NCBI RefSeq assembly: GCF_009870825.1
Contig: NZ_WTWY01000014.1
Coordinates: forward strand, 62,001 to 126,000
DNA: 64,000 nucleotides
Source: Paenibacillus sp. USDA918EY
Lineage (GTDB): Bacteria; Bacillota; Bacilli; Paenibacillales; Paenibacillaceae
Reading direction: 5' to 3'
The notes beneath the pieces were generated by a model. The model was not told the DNA's origin. It saw only the letters and a program-made list of their open reading frames with translations, and made no database searches. Below, in pieces: positions 41,410 to 49,560 of the stretch; position 1 is the stretch's first letter; every line of letters starts with the position of its first letter. The position numbers and the translations under genes were made by a program.

Positions 41410-42273
41410 ATGTACACTTTAAGACAAAACCGCTGGATGGCTTTGCTGATCGGAGTTCTTCTGGTGTGTTTCTCTGCGATTTGTTTGCTTCTTCAAAACG
41501 AGCTGGCGGAAAAATTGCAGCATAAAACCAACATGGGTCTGAATCGTTTCGGTTCGATCAATTTGAGTGTGAGCGAAACGGCGGCAAAAACGGAGCATAT
41601 ACAGAGCGCGTCAAGCAAGACGCATTTCCAAATGCCTTTGCGTTTGCAAAATGTAAATAATTTCAAACCATGGAAAAATAAAACGAAAGTTGCTTTTGTT
41701 GGACAGCTTCCTTCGATACCGCCTAAAGCGGAAACGGTGCTTGCGCGCGGGCAGTTGCACGCGAACACGAAACCGAAGGCAGTCCAAGTTGAGGCTTCTC
41801 ACCGGCAAAAGCAGAATCTTCAGCTGACTCCCCCAAAAACATTATTCTTCAGCCGGACCAAGCTGCTGAGTCCGTCGGAACAGGCCCAAGCGACCTGGCA
41901 GTACAACGTGACCGCTGAAGATGTGCTTCTGCTGCAAAAAATCGTCATGGCAGAAGCGGAAGGCGAACCGTACCAAGGCAAAATCGCTGTCGCGAACGTT
42001 GTCTTGAACCGGCTACGGTCAGCCAATTTTCCCAATACGATTAAAAAGGTCATTTATCAAAAACATCAGTTCAGTCCCGTGGCGAACGGACGGTTTGACC
42101 GCGTGAAGCCGAACAAGGACTGTATCCGTGCGGTCAATGAGGCGTTGAACGGCAAAAAAGCGGTAACGGATGACACGTATTTCTTCCTGTCGCTGAAGCT
42201 GGCGCAAGACCTGACCATTCACCATACCCGCACCTACGAGAAGCGCATCGGCAACCATACTTTTTACAAATAA
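41410..42273 (+). CDS. SleB/CwlJ-type cell wall hydrolase with N-terminal membrane anchor
   Basis: The 287-residue protein has a hydrophobic N-terminal segment (WMALLIGVLLVCFSAICLLL) and a long low-complexity linker. The C-terminal Hydrolase_2 domain reads IVMAEAEGEPYQGKIAVANVVLNRLRS, with the family's catalytic Glu, and FSPVANGRFD. This domain is found in spore-cortex-lytic enzymes SleB and CwlJ and in vegetative homologues. Linker length and anchor suggest a peptidoglycan hydrolase held at the membrane. GGGAGG lies six bases before ATG 41410. Confidence 0.87.
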   Translation: MYTLRQNRWMALLIGVLLVCFSAICLLLQNELAEKLQHKTNMGLNRFGSINLSVSETAAKTEHIQSASSKTHFQMPLRLQNVNNFKPWKNKTKVAFVGQLPSIPPKAETVLARGQLHANTKPKAVQVEASHRQKQNLQLTPPKTLFFSRTKLLSPSEQAQATWQYNVTAEDVLLLQKIVMAEAEGEPYQGKIAVANVVLNRLRSANFPNTIKKVIYQKHQFSPVANGRFDRVKPNKDCIRAVNEALNGKKAVTDDTYFFLSLKLAQDLTIHHTRTYEKRIGNHTFYK

Positions 42274-42371
42274 ATCCCATTTCGATATGATAGAGAGAGG
42301 TTGTACGGATGATTGCCGTTCAATCCGGAAAATCATGTCTTGGCGATCAATTGTAGGAGGTGCCGACGTTT

Positions 42372-43055
42372 ATGAAAATTACGTATTACGGTCATTCATG
42401 CGTGCTTGTGGAGGCGGAAGGGAAAAGGATCATTATCGACCCGTTCCTGACGGGGAATCCGGTTGCGACCGTTTCACCGAAGGATATTCGCGTGGACGCG
42501 GTGTTGTTGACGCACGGCCACGGAGACCATTTTGGAGACTGCATCGAAATCGCAAAAGCAAATGCATGCCCGATCGTTGCCGTCTACGAATTGGCGGAGT
42601 ACTGCAAAAGCCAGGGGGCCGAAGCGTACGGCATGAACATTGGCGGCAGTCATGTTTTTGACGGCTTCAAAGTCAAATTTACGCTGGCATTTCACAGTTC
42701 CTCGCTTGCGGTGGGTGATTCCTGGATTTACATGGGCGAACCCGGCGGCATTTTGCTGACGATCGGGGGCAAAACATTTTTCCATGCGGGCGATACCGGA
42801 TTGTTTGGGGACATGCGCCTGATCGGGGAGATGAACGACATCGACGCGGCGGCGCTTCCGATCGGGGACTCGTTGACCATGGGGCCCGAGGATGCGCTTG
42901 TGGCTGCGGAATGGCTGCGCGCGGCTCACGTGCTTCCGGTGCATTACAATACGTTTGAAGGCATTCGGCAGGATGCTTCGTCGTTCTGCGACCGTTTGGG
43001 CGAAAAGGGCATCCAGGGCCATCCGCTGAAGCCGGGCGAAAGCTTCGAAATCTAA
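42372..43055 (+). CDS. ytkL: UPF0173 metal-dependent hydrolase (YtkL-like)
   Basis: The 227-residue metallo-beta-lactamase-fold protein has the metal motif LTHGHGDHFGDCIEIA and further ligands in FFHAGDTGLFGDM and VLPVHYNTFEGI. The length is that of Bacillus YtkL. Its substrate is unknown. ATG 42372 follows GGAGGTG at eight bases; the GTG at 42360 is part of that site. Confidence 0.9.
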   Translation: MKITYYGHSCVLVEAEGKRIIIDPFLTGNPVATVSPKDIRVDAVLLTHGHGDHFGDCIEIAKANACPIVAVYELAEYCKSQGAEAYGMNIGGSHVFDGFKVKFTLAFHSSSLAVGDSWIYMGEPGGILLTIGGKTFFHAGDTGLFGDMRLIGEMNDIDAAALPIGDSLTMGPEDALVAAEWLRAAHVLPVHYNTFEGIRQDASSFCDRLGEKGIQGHPLKPGESFEI

Positions 43056-43150
43056 CCGGGGCAGCGGCGCGCTCATCTGACAAACACCTCGCGTTTTTCC
43101 GGGCATATACTGACACGGAAGTTAGCCTATAGGAAAGGCGGGAGCTCCCG

Positions 43151-43627
43151 ATGATGGACCGGACACCCGGAAGCGGCCCGATCGCCGTTCACGACCTGCA
43201 GCATCTCATTCAGGCCGAATATCGTTCGATGATTTACGCCCAGCGCATGATGCAGCTTGCGCCTCCGGAGCATCGAACGTATTTCAGCCGGCACGCAGAG
43301 ATGAAGCGGAGGGAACGCCTTGCGGTTTGGGCAGGGTGGTATCATCGGTTGACGGCCTGTTATCCGGTGTTCAGCAAAGTCGAGCCGCCCAAGGACTACG
43401 CGGCAGGGCTTCGCGCTTCGATCGCGGATAGCCTTGACGCCGCCGATACGTATGCCTGGCTGTTGGACCGCGCCGATGAGCCGCAGCTCCAATGGCTGTT
43501 GCAGCGTGCCTTGAACGGGGAGACCCGCTGGGCCGTCCGGCTTCAATCGTTGTACTCCGGCTTATGGATGGAGGGCGGCGATTTTGCGGCAAGCAAAGGG
43601 CGGATCGGCGTCATCCGCAAACCGTAA
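43151..43627 (+). CDS. Ferritin-like helical protein of unknown function
   Basis: The 158-residue protein is mostly helical and has repeated Glu/His patterns (LIQAEYRSMIYAQRMM, RHAEMKRRERLAVWAGWYHRL, DAADTYAWLLDRA) resembling ferritin-like proteins. A complete di-metal site (two ExxH pairs) cannot be confirmed by eye. It follows ytkL by ~95 bases and may be in the same transcript. Confidence 0.6.
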   Translation: MMDRTPGSGPIAVHDLQHLIQAEYRSMIYAQRMMQLAPPEHRTYFSRHAEMKRRERLAVWAGWYHRLTACYPVFSKVEPPKDYAAGLRASIADSLDAADTYAWLLDRADEPQLQWLLQRALNGETRWAVRLQSLYSGLWMEGGDFAASKGRIGVIRKP

Positions 43628-43731
43628 GCGGCGTCTAGAGGTACAGACTTTCGCGTTAATCCGGCGGGAGTAACCCTTAGGGAACGCCATGGTTTAAACC
43701 GTGCGCGTAAAATGAACCTTATCGCCATCAT

Positions 43732-43770
43732 AAAACAGCTCTCTCCAAAAAGTATGGAGAGAGCTGTTTT
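43732..43770. terminator. Bidirectional terminator between ferritin-like and glycosyltransferase genes
   Basis: AAAACAGCTCTCTCC (43732-43746) and GGAGAGAGCTGTTTT (43756-43770) form a perfect 15-pair stem with a nine-base loop and flanking A/T tracts. Confidence 0.9.
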
Positions 43771-43827
43771 TGCGTCCGAACTTGCGGGAGACATCCCCTA
43801 TGTAATCTGTGCCCAAGCCTGCTTGCT

Positions 43828-44958
43828 TTATGACGATGTGTTCTGCTTCAGCCAGGCAAGCACCTGCTGCGCGCAATAAAACGGCTCTTTGCCGGGTCCG
43901 GATGCGGCGGACGATTTCAGCCGGTCTTCTTCCACCTGCCGGTACTCCTCCGTCAGGCGGCGGCGCCAACGGCGCAGCACCTGAGGGGAAATCATTTCCG
44001 CGCTGCCCAGCTCGACGAAATATTGGCCGTTTTCCTCTTCCTGGCCGGGGATCGCTTCGTAAAAAAGCATCGGTATGCCTTTGGCCAGCCCTTCCGTACA
44101 CGTCATGCCTCCTGGCTTCGTAATGAGCAGATCGGAGACGTCCATCCATTGGTCGATATGTTTCGTATACCCGAGCAGGCGGATATGCGGGTGATCGAGC
44201 TCCGGGCTGCTTTTCATCTTCTGCAGCAGCTTTTCGTTGCTTCCGGTGCAAAAAACCAGTTGAATGTCATCCGCCCACGACAGCAGCATGTTTATCATCT
44301 CTTTGTTAAAAGAAACGCCCCAGCCTCCGCTCATGATCAGCACCGTTGGCATCGGCTTCAGCCCCAGTTCTTGCCGCAGCCGCCCCTTGTCCCCGTGTTC
44401 CCAAAAACTCGGATGCACGGGAATGCCCGTCACCTGAACCGAATCGGCGGCGACGCCCCGGCGCAGGAGCAGGTCCCGGACTTTCGGCGTCGAGACGAGG
44501 TACTGGTTCACCTCTTTGTTCACCCATGTGGCATGGACGTCATAGTCCGTGATCAGCGTAATCAGCGGGACGTGGATCCCTTGCCGTTTGAGGCGGGAGA
44601 CCACCGCATTCGGGAAAGGATGCGTGCAAACGATCAGATCCGGCCGCAGCTGCTTCATCACCCGGGCCGCCTGCGTGTAAAAAATCCGGTGCAGCGCAAG
44701 CTTGGCGAGCCGGTTCAGCGATTTATCGTATTGTTTACGGTAGAGCATCCCGACCAGCCTGGGGCTGCTGCTGACCGTTTTACGGTATGCCGAGAGGATG
44801 AAGGGGCCCATCTTGGGATTCAAAAAATTGCCGAGCTCTATGACGCGGCATTGCAGCCGGGGGTCGAGCTTCTTCATCCCGGCCGCCAGCGCGAAGGCTG
44901 CTTGCGTGTGACCCGTGCCGAAACCTTCGGACAACAGCAGCACTCTCTTTTTCCGCAT
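43828..44958 (-). CDS. UgtP/MGDG-synthase-like glycosyltransferase (GT28)
   Basis: The 376-residue protein begins KRVLLLSEGFGTGHTQAA, the N-terminal loop of the MGDG synthase/UgtP family. It contains LIVCTHPFPNAVVSRLKRQG, PLITLITDYDVHATW and the nucleotide-sugar site TKPGGMTCTEGLAKGIPMLFYEAIPGQEEEN. Such enzymes add sugars to diacylglycerol to make membrane glycolipids that anchor lipoteichoic acid. ATG 44958 is chosen with GGGTGA upstream; longer forms are possible (GTG at about 44970). Specificity is inferred from family. Confidence 0.85.
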   Translation of the reverse strand: MRKKRVLLLSEGFGTGHTQAAFALAAGMKKLDPRLQCRVIELGNFLNPKMGPFILSAYRKTVSSSPRLVGMLYRKQYDKSLNRLAKLALHRIFYTQAARVMKQLRPDLIVCTHPFPNAVVSRLKRQGIHVPLITLITDYDVHATWVNKEVNQYLVSTPKVRDLLLRRGVAADSVQVTGIPVHPSFWEHGDKGRLRQELGLKPMPTVLIMSGGWGVSFNKEMINMLLSWADDIQLVFCTGSNEKLLQKMKSSPELDHPHIRLLGYTKHIDQWMDVSDLLITKPGGMTCTEGLAKGIPMLFYEAIPGQEEENGQYFVELGSAEMISPQVLRRWRRRLTEEYRQVEEDRLKSSAASGPGKEPFYCAQQVLAWLKQNTSS

Positions 44959-45088
44959 GTTTTCACCCACTTTTCCTTCCTCTATCTTACAGGAGGCCAT
45001 CGCAAAAATCCATAAAAGCCATGGATCGGCGGAGAAGCTACAATTCGCATGAAAGTTTGAAGAAAAAACAAAATGTTGATGGTAAGGG

Positions 45089-45136
45089 TTGCCAAATGAC
45101 GCGCTCCGTGATAAAGTAGAAAATGACCAATTGACC
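45089..45136 (+). promoter_or_regulatory. tetR promoter with candidate operator
   Basis: TTGCCA (45089-45094), a 17-base spacer and TAAAGT (45112-45117) are followed at once by TGACCAATTGACC (45124-45136). The 10-base core CCAATTGACC recurs inverted upstream of the next gene (45886-45895). This fits autorepression by the TetR protein. Confidence 0.6.
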
Positions 45137-45196
45137 GAAATGGAAATTCAGTCAGAAATCATGAACGACCATTCCCCACAGAAAGGGGGCGAGGGT

Positions 45197-45802
45197 ATGT
45201 CTGCGGTAGATCGCCGAAAGCAAATCCTTCGAGCGGCAGCCCGATCTTTTGCTTTGTTTGGATATAAGGCGACGACGATGGACCAAGTGGCCAAAATCGC
45301 GAATGTCGGAAAAGGAACGATCTATACATTTTTTTCGAACAAAGAAGACCTGTTTGACGAAATTTTGTATAAGGTCATATTGGAAATGAAAATGCTGGCC
45401 GAGAGCCGGATCGACAGAAACAGCACCTTTTTCGAAAACCTGTTCAGCGTCCTTGACGCTTTGCTGGAGTTCCGGGACGAACACGAGCTGTTCATCAAGC
45501 TTTCGCAGGAAGTGCGGGACGTCGGAACGCTTAAAGCAAAAGAAGGTCTTGCCACGCTGGAGCGCGTCATTTTGGATTACCTGGAGCGGGAGATCGCCAT
45601 GGCTTTGGAGCGCAAAGAAATTTGCTCCTGCGATCCGCAAGTGGCGGCCTTTGTCATGTTCAAGCTGTACATTGCGCTTGCTTCCGATTTTAAGTACGTT
45701 CGCGAACCTCTCAGTCAGGTGGAAATCCATCATTATATCCGGATGTTTCTGGCGGATGGCCTCGCGAACCCAAACGCAAGACCGGTCAACATACCAAATT
45801 GA
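45197..45802 (+). CDS. TetR-family transcriptional repressor
   Basis: The 201-residue protein has an N-terminal TetR helix-turn-helix (RRKQILRAAARSFALFGYKATTMDQVAKIANVGKGTIYTFFSNKEDLF) and a helical ligand-binding C-terminus. ATG 45197 is used: AAAGGGGGCGAGGG lies upstream, and a longer frame (from 45089) would run through the promoter and operator. It lies 132 bases upstream of the YhgE/Pip gene and shares operator sequence with it. It probably represses both. Confidence 0.88.
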   Translation: MSAVDRRKQILRAAARSFALFGYKATTMDQVAKIANVGKGTIYTFFSNKEDLFDEILYKVILEMKMLAESRIDRNSTFFENLFSVLDALLEFRDEHELFIKLSQEVRDVGTLKAKEGLATLERVILDYLEREIAMALERKEICSCDPQVAAFVMFKLYIALASDFKYVREPLSQVEIHHYIRMFLADGLANPNARPVNIPN

Positions 45803-45855
45803 GCATGCTTCCCCGCAAGCTGTCTGAACGGACGGCGGCGCAGAGGAAGTTTTTA

Positions 45856-45895
45856 TTGGTCATTGATTGACCAATTGATTAAAACGGTCAATTGG
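45856..45895 (+). promoter_or_regulatory. Candidate TetR operator upstream of the YhgE gene
   Basis: TTGGTCATTGATTGACCAA (45856-45874) is a perfect 7+5+7 palindrome. It is followed by GGTCAATTGG (45886-45895), the exact inverse of the core found in the tetR promoter. The region lies 40-80 bases before the yhgE start codon, in the promoter position. Confidence 0.7.
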
Positions 45896-45934
45896 TTTTA
45901 AAGATGAAATAAAGGTCTAAGGAGAGAAACAAAG

Positions 45935-48289
45935 ATGAGGTCATTATCAGTGTTTTTGAAAGATATGGCTGCGACGGTGCGCAACCGTAAACTGCTCATT
46001 TCGATGATCGCCGTCATTTGCATTCCGGTCATGTATGCGGGTTTGTTTCTGGGAGCTTTCTGGGATCCGTACGGCAAAATGGACCAGCTACCCGTAGCGG
46101 TCGTCAATAACGACGCCGGCGCAAAATACGGGGACGAGGAGCTGCGGATCGGCGAAGAACTCGTTCAGGAATTGAAGAAGGGCAACGATTTTGGCTGGAA
46201 GTTCGTCAGCCATGGCGAAGCGGAAAAAGGGATGGAGGAGAACCGTTATTACATGACGATCGTCATCCCCGAGGACTTTTCCTCCAAGGCCGCGACGGTC
46301 ATGGAGGAACATCCGCAGCCTTCGGAGATCATTTTCGAGCCGAACGAAGGGTTTAACTTTCTGGCATCCCAAATCGGGGGGACGGCCGTAAAAGAAATCA
46401 GGTCGAAAGTTTCCGAAAAAGTAACGGAGGCTTACTCCAAAAGCTTGTTCCAGCAAATCACCAAAGTAGCCGACGGGCTCGGGGAAGCCGGAAACGGCGC
46501 TTCCGAATTGTCCGACGGGGCGGTAAAACTGGATGAAGGCGCGGCTAAGCTGAAAGAAAACATGAGCAAAATGGTCGCGGGCGCCGTGAAGCTTCAGGAA
46601 GGCATCCGGCCGCTGGAAGACGGCGCGGGAGATTTGCAGAAGGGCGCAACGAGCTTGAAAGAAGGCTCGCAGCAGCTTTCCGGAGGGCTTGAGCAGCTGG
46701 CCACGGCGCATAAGCAGTTGGAAAACGGCGTGTCGGCATCGCATCAAGGCGCCGTTCAGCTAAAAGAAGGGCTTCAAGCCTCCGAAGCCGGCAGTGCGCA
46801 GCTTCAGGCCGGACTGCAAAGCGCCGTGGACGGCAGCGGCAAACTTCAAGCAGGACTGGCGTCGACGCTTACCGGCAGCGGCAAGCTGAAGGATGGCTTG
46901 AAGCAATCGGAGGCCGGCAGCGCCAAATTGGCGGAAAGCATGAAAGCGGCCGAAGCCGGGGGAGCCAAAGTCGCGGCTGGCGCGCAAAGCGTAGCGCAAG
47001 GACTTCAGCAGCTGGCTCAAGGAAGCCCCGAGCTGGCCCAGAACCCGGCTTTCCAAAAGCTGATGGCAGCCAGCCAGGCGGTGGCCAAAGGCACCGAGGA
47101 GCTCCATCAAGGGCAAAAGCAATTGAGCGAAGGCGTATCCCAATTGCATCAATCGCAGCAGCAGCTCGCGAGCGGAGCGGGCGGCCTGCATGACGGGCTG
47201 CAGCAGCTTTCGGGCGGCGCGGCGCAGCTCGGCCAAGGCGCGGAACAGCTGACGGCCGGAATGGATCAGCTTCATCAATGGCAAAAGCAGCTTCTTCAAG
47301 GCGCGACGCAGCTGGAACAAGGGCAATCCAAGCTCGAAGCCGGCATGAAGCAATTTGGCGCGAAGCTTGGCGAAGCGGCGGGAGGCAGCAAGCAGCTTGC
47401 GAGCGGCGCCGCGCAAATCGCCGACGGCTCCGGCAAGCTGAAAGGCGGCATGAGCCAATTGGGCGGCGGCGTAGCGGCTATTGCCGACGGCTCCAAACAG
47501 CTGGATGACGGCGCGGGTCAATTGACGGAAGGGCTGGGCAAACTGAAGGACGGTTCCGGGGAACTGGCCTCCAAGCTGAACGAAGCGGCGGAGAAAAGCA
47601 GCGAAGTGAAAGCGGGGGACGAGAACTTTAAAATGTTCGCCGAACCTGTGCAAATTCAAGAGAAAAAGTTCTCTAAAGTTCCGAACTACGGAACGGGATT
47701 CTCGCCGTATTTTCTGTCTCTCGGATTGTTTGTCGGGGCGCTGATTTCGACCATCGTCATTCCGATGAGGGACAGTGCGGTGCTCGGCGCTTCCGGTTTC
47801 AACCGGTTCATCAGCCGGACGTTGTCCTTCGTCTTGATGAGCATGCTGCAATCCTTGCTGGCGGCCCTCATCATTCTTTACGGGTTAAAGCTTGACGTGC
47901 AGAACGTACCGCTGTTCTACATGTTCACGTTTGTGACGAGCCTGTCCTTTATGTTCATGATCCAGGCCATCGTGACCTGGTTGGATCAGCCGGGACGTTT
48001 TGTCGTCATCGTTCTGCTGATCTTCCAATTGACCACCAGCGCAGGCACGTTCCCGCTGGAGCTTATTCCGGACTGGATGAAAGTCCTCAATCCGCTCCTG
48101 CCTATGACGTACAGCGTGATCGGCTTCAAAGCGGTCGTATCCACAGGGGATTTCGCGGTGATGTGGCGGCAAACGGCCGTACTCGGCGCCGTGGGCATCG
48201 TCTTCCTCGGTCTGACGCTGGCCTACTTCTTGATCAAATCGCATAAAAGCATCCTCGATCAGCAGCAGTCGCCTTCCGTTTCGGCATAG
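45935..48289 (+). CDS. yhgE: YhgE/Pip-family membrane protein with long repetitive coiled-coil domain
   Basis: The 784-residue protein has one helix near residues 20-40, then the conserved segment LPVAVVNNDAGAKYGDEELRIGEEL. An extracellular region of ~370 residues is built from heptad-like repeats of the form xxLxxGxxxL. The C-terminal half has five to six membrane helices (FSPYFLSLGLFVGALISTIV onwards) in ABC-2-type permease arrangement. Relatives include the Lactococcus phage infection protein Pip and Bacillus YhgE/EsaA; some act with type VII secretion, others as phage receptors. The role here is unknown. Control by the adjacent TetR protein is strongly suggested. Confidence 0.88.
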   Translation: MRSLSVFLKDMAATVRNRKLLISMIAVICIPVMYAGLFLGAFWDPYGKMDQLPVAVVNNDAGAKYGDEELRIGEELVQELKKGNDFGWKFVSHGEAEKGMEENRYYMTIVIPEDFSSKAATVMEEHPQPSEIIFEPNEGFNFLASQIGGTAVKEIRSKVSEKVTEAYSKSLFQQITKVADGLGEAGNGASELSDGAVKLDEGAAKLKENMSKMVAGAVKLQEGIRPLEDGAGDLQKGATSLKEGSQQLSGGLEQLATAHKQLENGVSASHQGAVQLKEGLQASEAGSAQLQAGLQSAVDGSGKLQAGLASTLTGSGKLKDGLKQSEAGSAKLAESMKAAEAGGAKVAAGAQSVAQGLQQLAQGSPELAQNPAFQKLMAASQAVAKGTEELHQGQKQLSEGVSQLHQSQQQLASGAGGLHDGLQQLSGGAAQLGQGAEQLTAGMDQLHQWQKQLLQGATQLEQGQSKLEAGMKQFGAKLGEAAGGSKQLASGAAQIADGSGKLKGGMSQLGGGVAAIADGSKQLDDGAGQLTEGLGKLKDGSGELASKLNEAAEKSSEVKAGDENFKMFAEPVQIQEKKFSKVPNYGTGFSPYFLSLGLFVGALISTIVIPMRDSAVLGASGFNRFISRTLSFVLMSMLQSLLAALIILYGLKLDVQNVPLFYMFTFVTSLSFMFMIQAIVTWLDQPGRFVVIVLLIFQLTTSAGTFPLELIPDWMKVLNPLLPMTYSVIGFKAVVSTGDFAVMWRQTAVLGAVGIVFLGLTLAYFLIKSHKSILDQQQSPSVSA

Positions 48290-48305
48290 GTAAACGGAGG
48301 CATTA

Positions 48306-48350
48306 AAAAAGGGTCGTTCCCAAAGTTTCATTCTGGGAACGACCCTTTTT
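48306..48350. terminator. Strong terminator after yhgE
   Basis: AAAAAGGGTCGTTCCCA (48306-48322) and TGGGAACGACCCTTTTT (48334-48350) form a perfect 17-pair stem. Confidence 0.92.
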
Positions 48351-48524
48351 CATTCCGGCGTTACGTTGAAATCATCGCTCAGATGGCGCGGGATTATTTC
48401 GCCGCAGGGAAAATAATCCCGTTTTGCTTGACAATATGAAGGGGATCATGCAATTTTACTGTTATCGAATATTGAATAGAGCGCGAGAAGCGGGAAATGG
48501 GGAAACACTCTGAAAGCAAATCGC

Positions 48525-49088
48525 ATGGAAGCATTTAGCGATGGCGTGCTGGCCATTATTATTACCATTATGGTTCTGGAATTCAAAGTGCCGGAGGGCC
48601 ATGACTGGCATGCGTTGGTCGGGCTTGGCCCGAAAATTCTCAGCTATATTTTTAGTTTCGTGTATATCGGCATCTATTGGAACAATCATCATCATCTGCT
48701 GCATATGGTCCGAACGATGAACGGCCGGTTGATGTGGCTGAACCTGCTGCTTCTCTTCTGGCTGTCCCTGGTGCCGTTTACGACGGCTTGGATGGGGGAA
48801 AGCCAATTTGCAGCCACGCCAACGGCGCTGTACGGGATTATTTTAATGGTAGCGGCGTTTTCGTACTGGCTGCTTCAGCGCGCCATTTTGAAACAGCATT
48901 CCGGCGATTCCTCATTCGTCGTCACGATGGGCAAAGACTGGAAGGGAAAATTATCTCCCTTGTTCTACTTGACCGCAGTCCTGACCGCCTATGTGAGTCC
49001 ATGGCTGTCCGGCGTCTTCTTCGTGCTTGTCGCCGTGATCTGGTTCGTGCCGGATCAGCGGATCGAGCGTGCTTTGGGAAGCCGCTGA
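48525..49088 (+). CDS. TMEM175-like (DUF1211) potassium channel family membrane protein
   Basis: The 187-residue protein starts MEAFSDGVLAIIITIMVLEFKVP, the FSDGxxA motif that defines TMEM175-type channels. About five to six helices follow, including SYIFSFVYIGIYWNNHHHLL. Bacterial members conduct potassium. No good ribosome binding site precedes ATG 48525. The family usually begins with about five more residues, and here those would be encoded from CTG 48510 (L/M-K-A-N-R), so a CTG start is possible. Confidence 0.82.
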   Translation: MEAFSDGVLAIIITIMVLEFKVPEGHDWHALVGLGPKILSYIFSFVYIGIYWNNHHHLLHMVRTMNGRLMWLNLLLLFWLSLVPFTTAWMGESQFAATPTALYGIILMVAAFSYWLLQRAILKQHSGDSSFVVTMGKDWKGKLSPLFYLTAVLTAYVSPWLSGVFFVLVAVIWFVPDQRIERALGSR

Positions 49089-49090
49089 CA

Positions 49091-49143
49091 AAAACTCTCC
49101 GAATCTCGCGCGCAGGCGGGCTCGGGGAGTTTTCTCTTATCCG
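49091..49143. terminator. Terminator after the TMEM175-like gene
   Basis: AAAACTCTCCGA (49091-49102) and TCGGGGAGTTTT (49132-49143) pair with one G-T wobble, followed by T-rich sequence. Confidence 0.75.
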
Positions 49144-49159
49144 GGACGATATAGACCCT

Positions 49160-49560
49160 CCCTATTTATAATAGTAAAGAGTTGTGGCGCTGAATCTTTT
49201 TCAAGGATTCGTAAATAATCAAGGAAAATTCAGGGTGAATTTTGCATTATTATTCGGTAAAACTACTTTTTAATCAGAAAACGCTTTAATGCGGCGCTGC
49301 AAATCATTATTTATCGGGCTCATAAAAACTTTGAATTGCGCTGGTTTTGGCGCAGTGATAAAATAAAAAAACCAATTCTTGCTGAATAAATATCAATACC
49401 TTTCCCCATAGCAACAAGGTTGTCCGCTGTTGTAAGTTACCCCATTCCCCAATCATAGTCACTGTTTTGTTCTGTAGCCAATGATCGTCTCGATGTGGTG
49501 TTGTTTGCTGTACCCGAAATGAAGTCATTATTCATTCTGAAGAAAGAAAGGTTGCTTTCC
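49160..49560 (+). other. Long AT-rich leader upstream of gltB
   Basis: About 400 bases separate the preceding terminator from the gltB start. A small hairpin (TTGCGC/GGCGCA, about 49335-49353) is followed by an A-rich tract. No TnrA or GltC site was recognised by eye, though gltB genes in Bacillales are usually under nitrogen control. No gene is seen in the region. Confidence 0.4.

Noticed and set aside
46450..47620. Possible tandem DNA repeat or CRISPR-like pattern
   Set aside because: The periodicity is at the protein level (heptad-like repeats of yhgE); there are no identical direct repeats with unique spacers.
46760..47851. A 363-codon minus-strand frame within yhgE
   Set aside because: It is an artefact of the regular repeat codons of the YhgE coiled coil read backwards.
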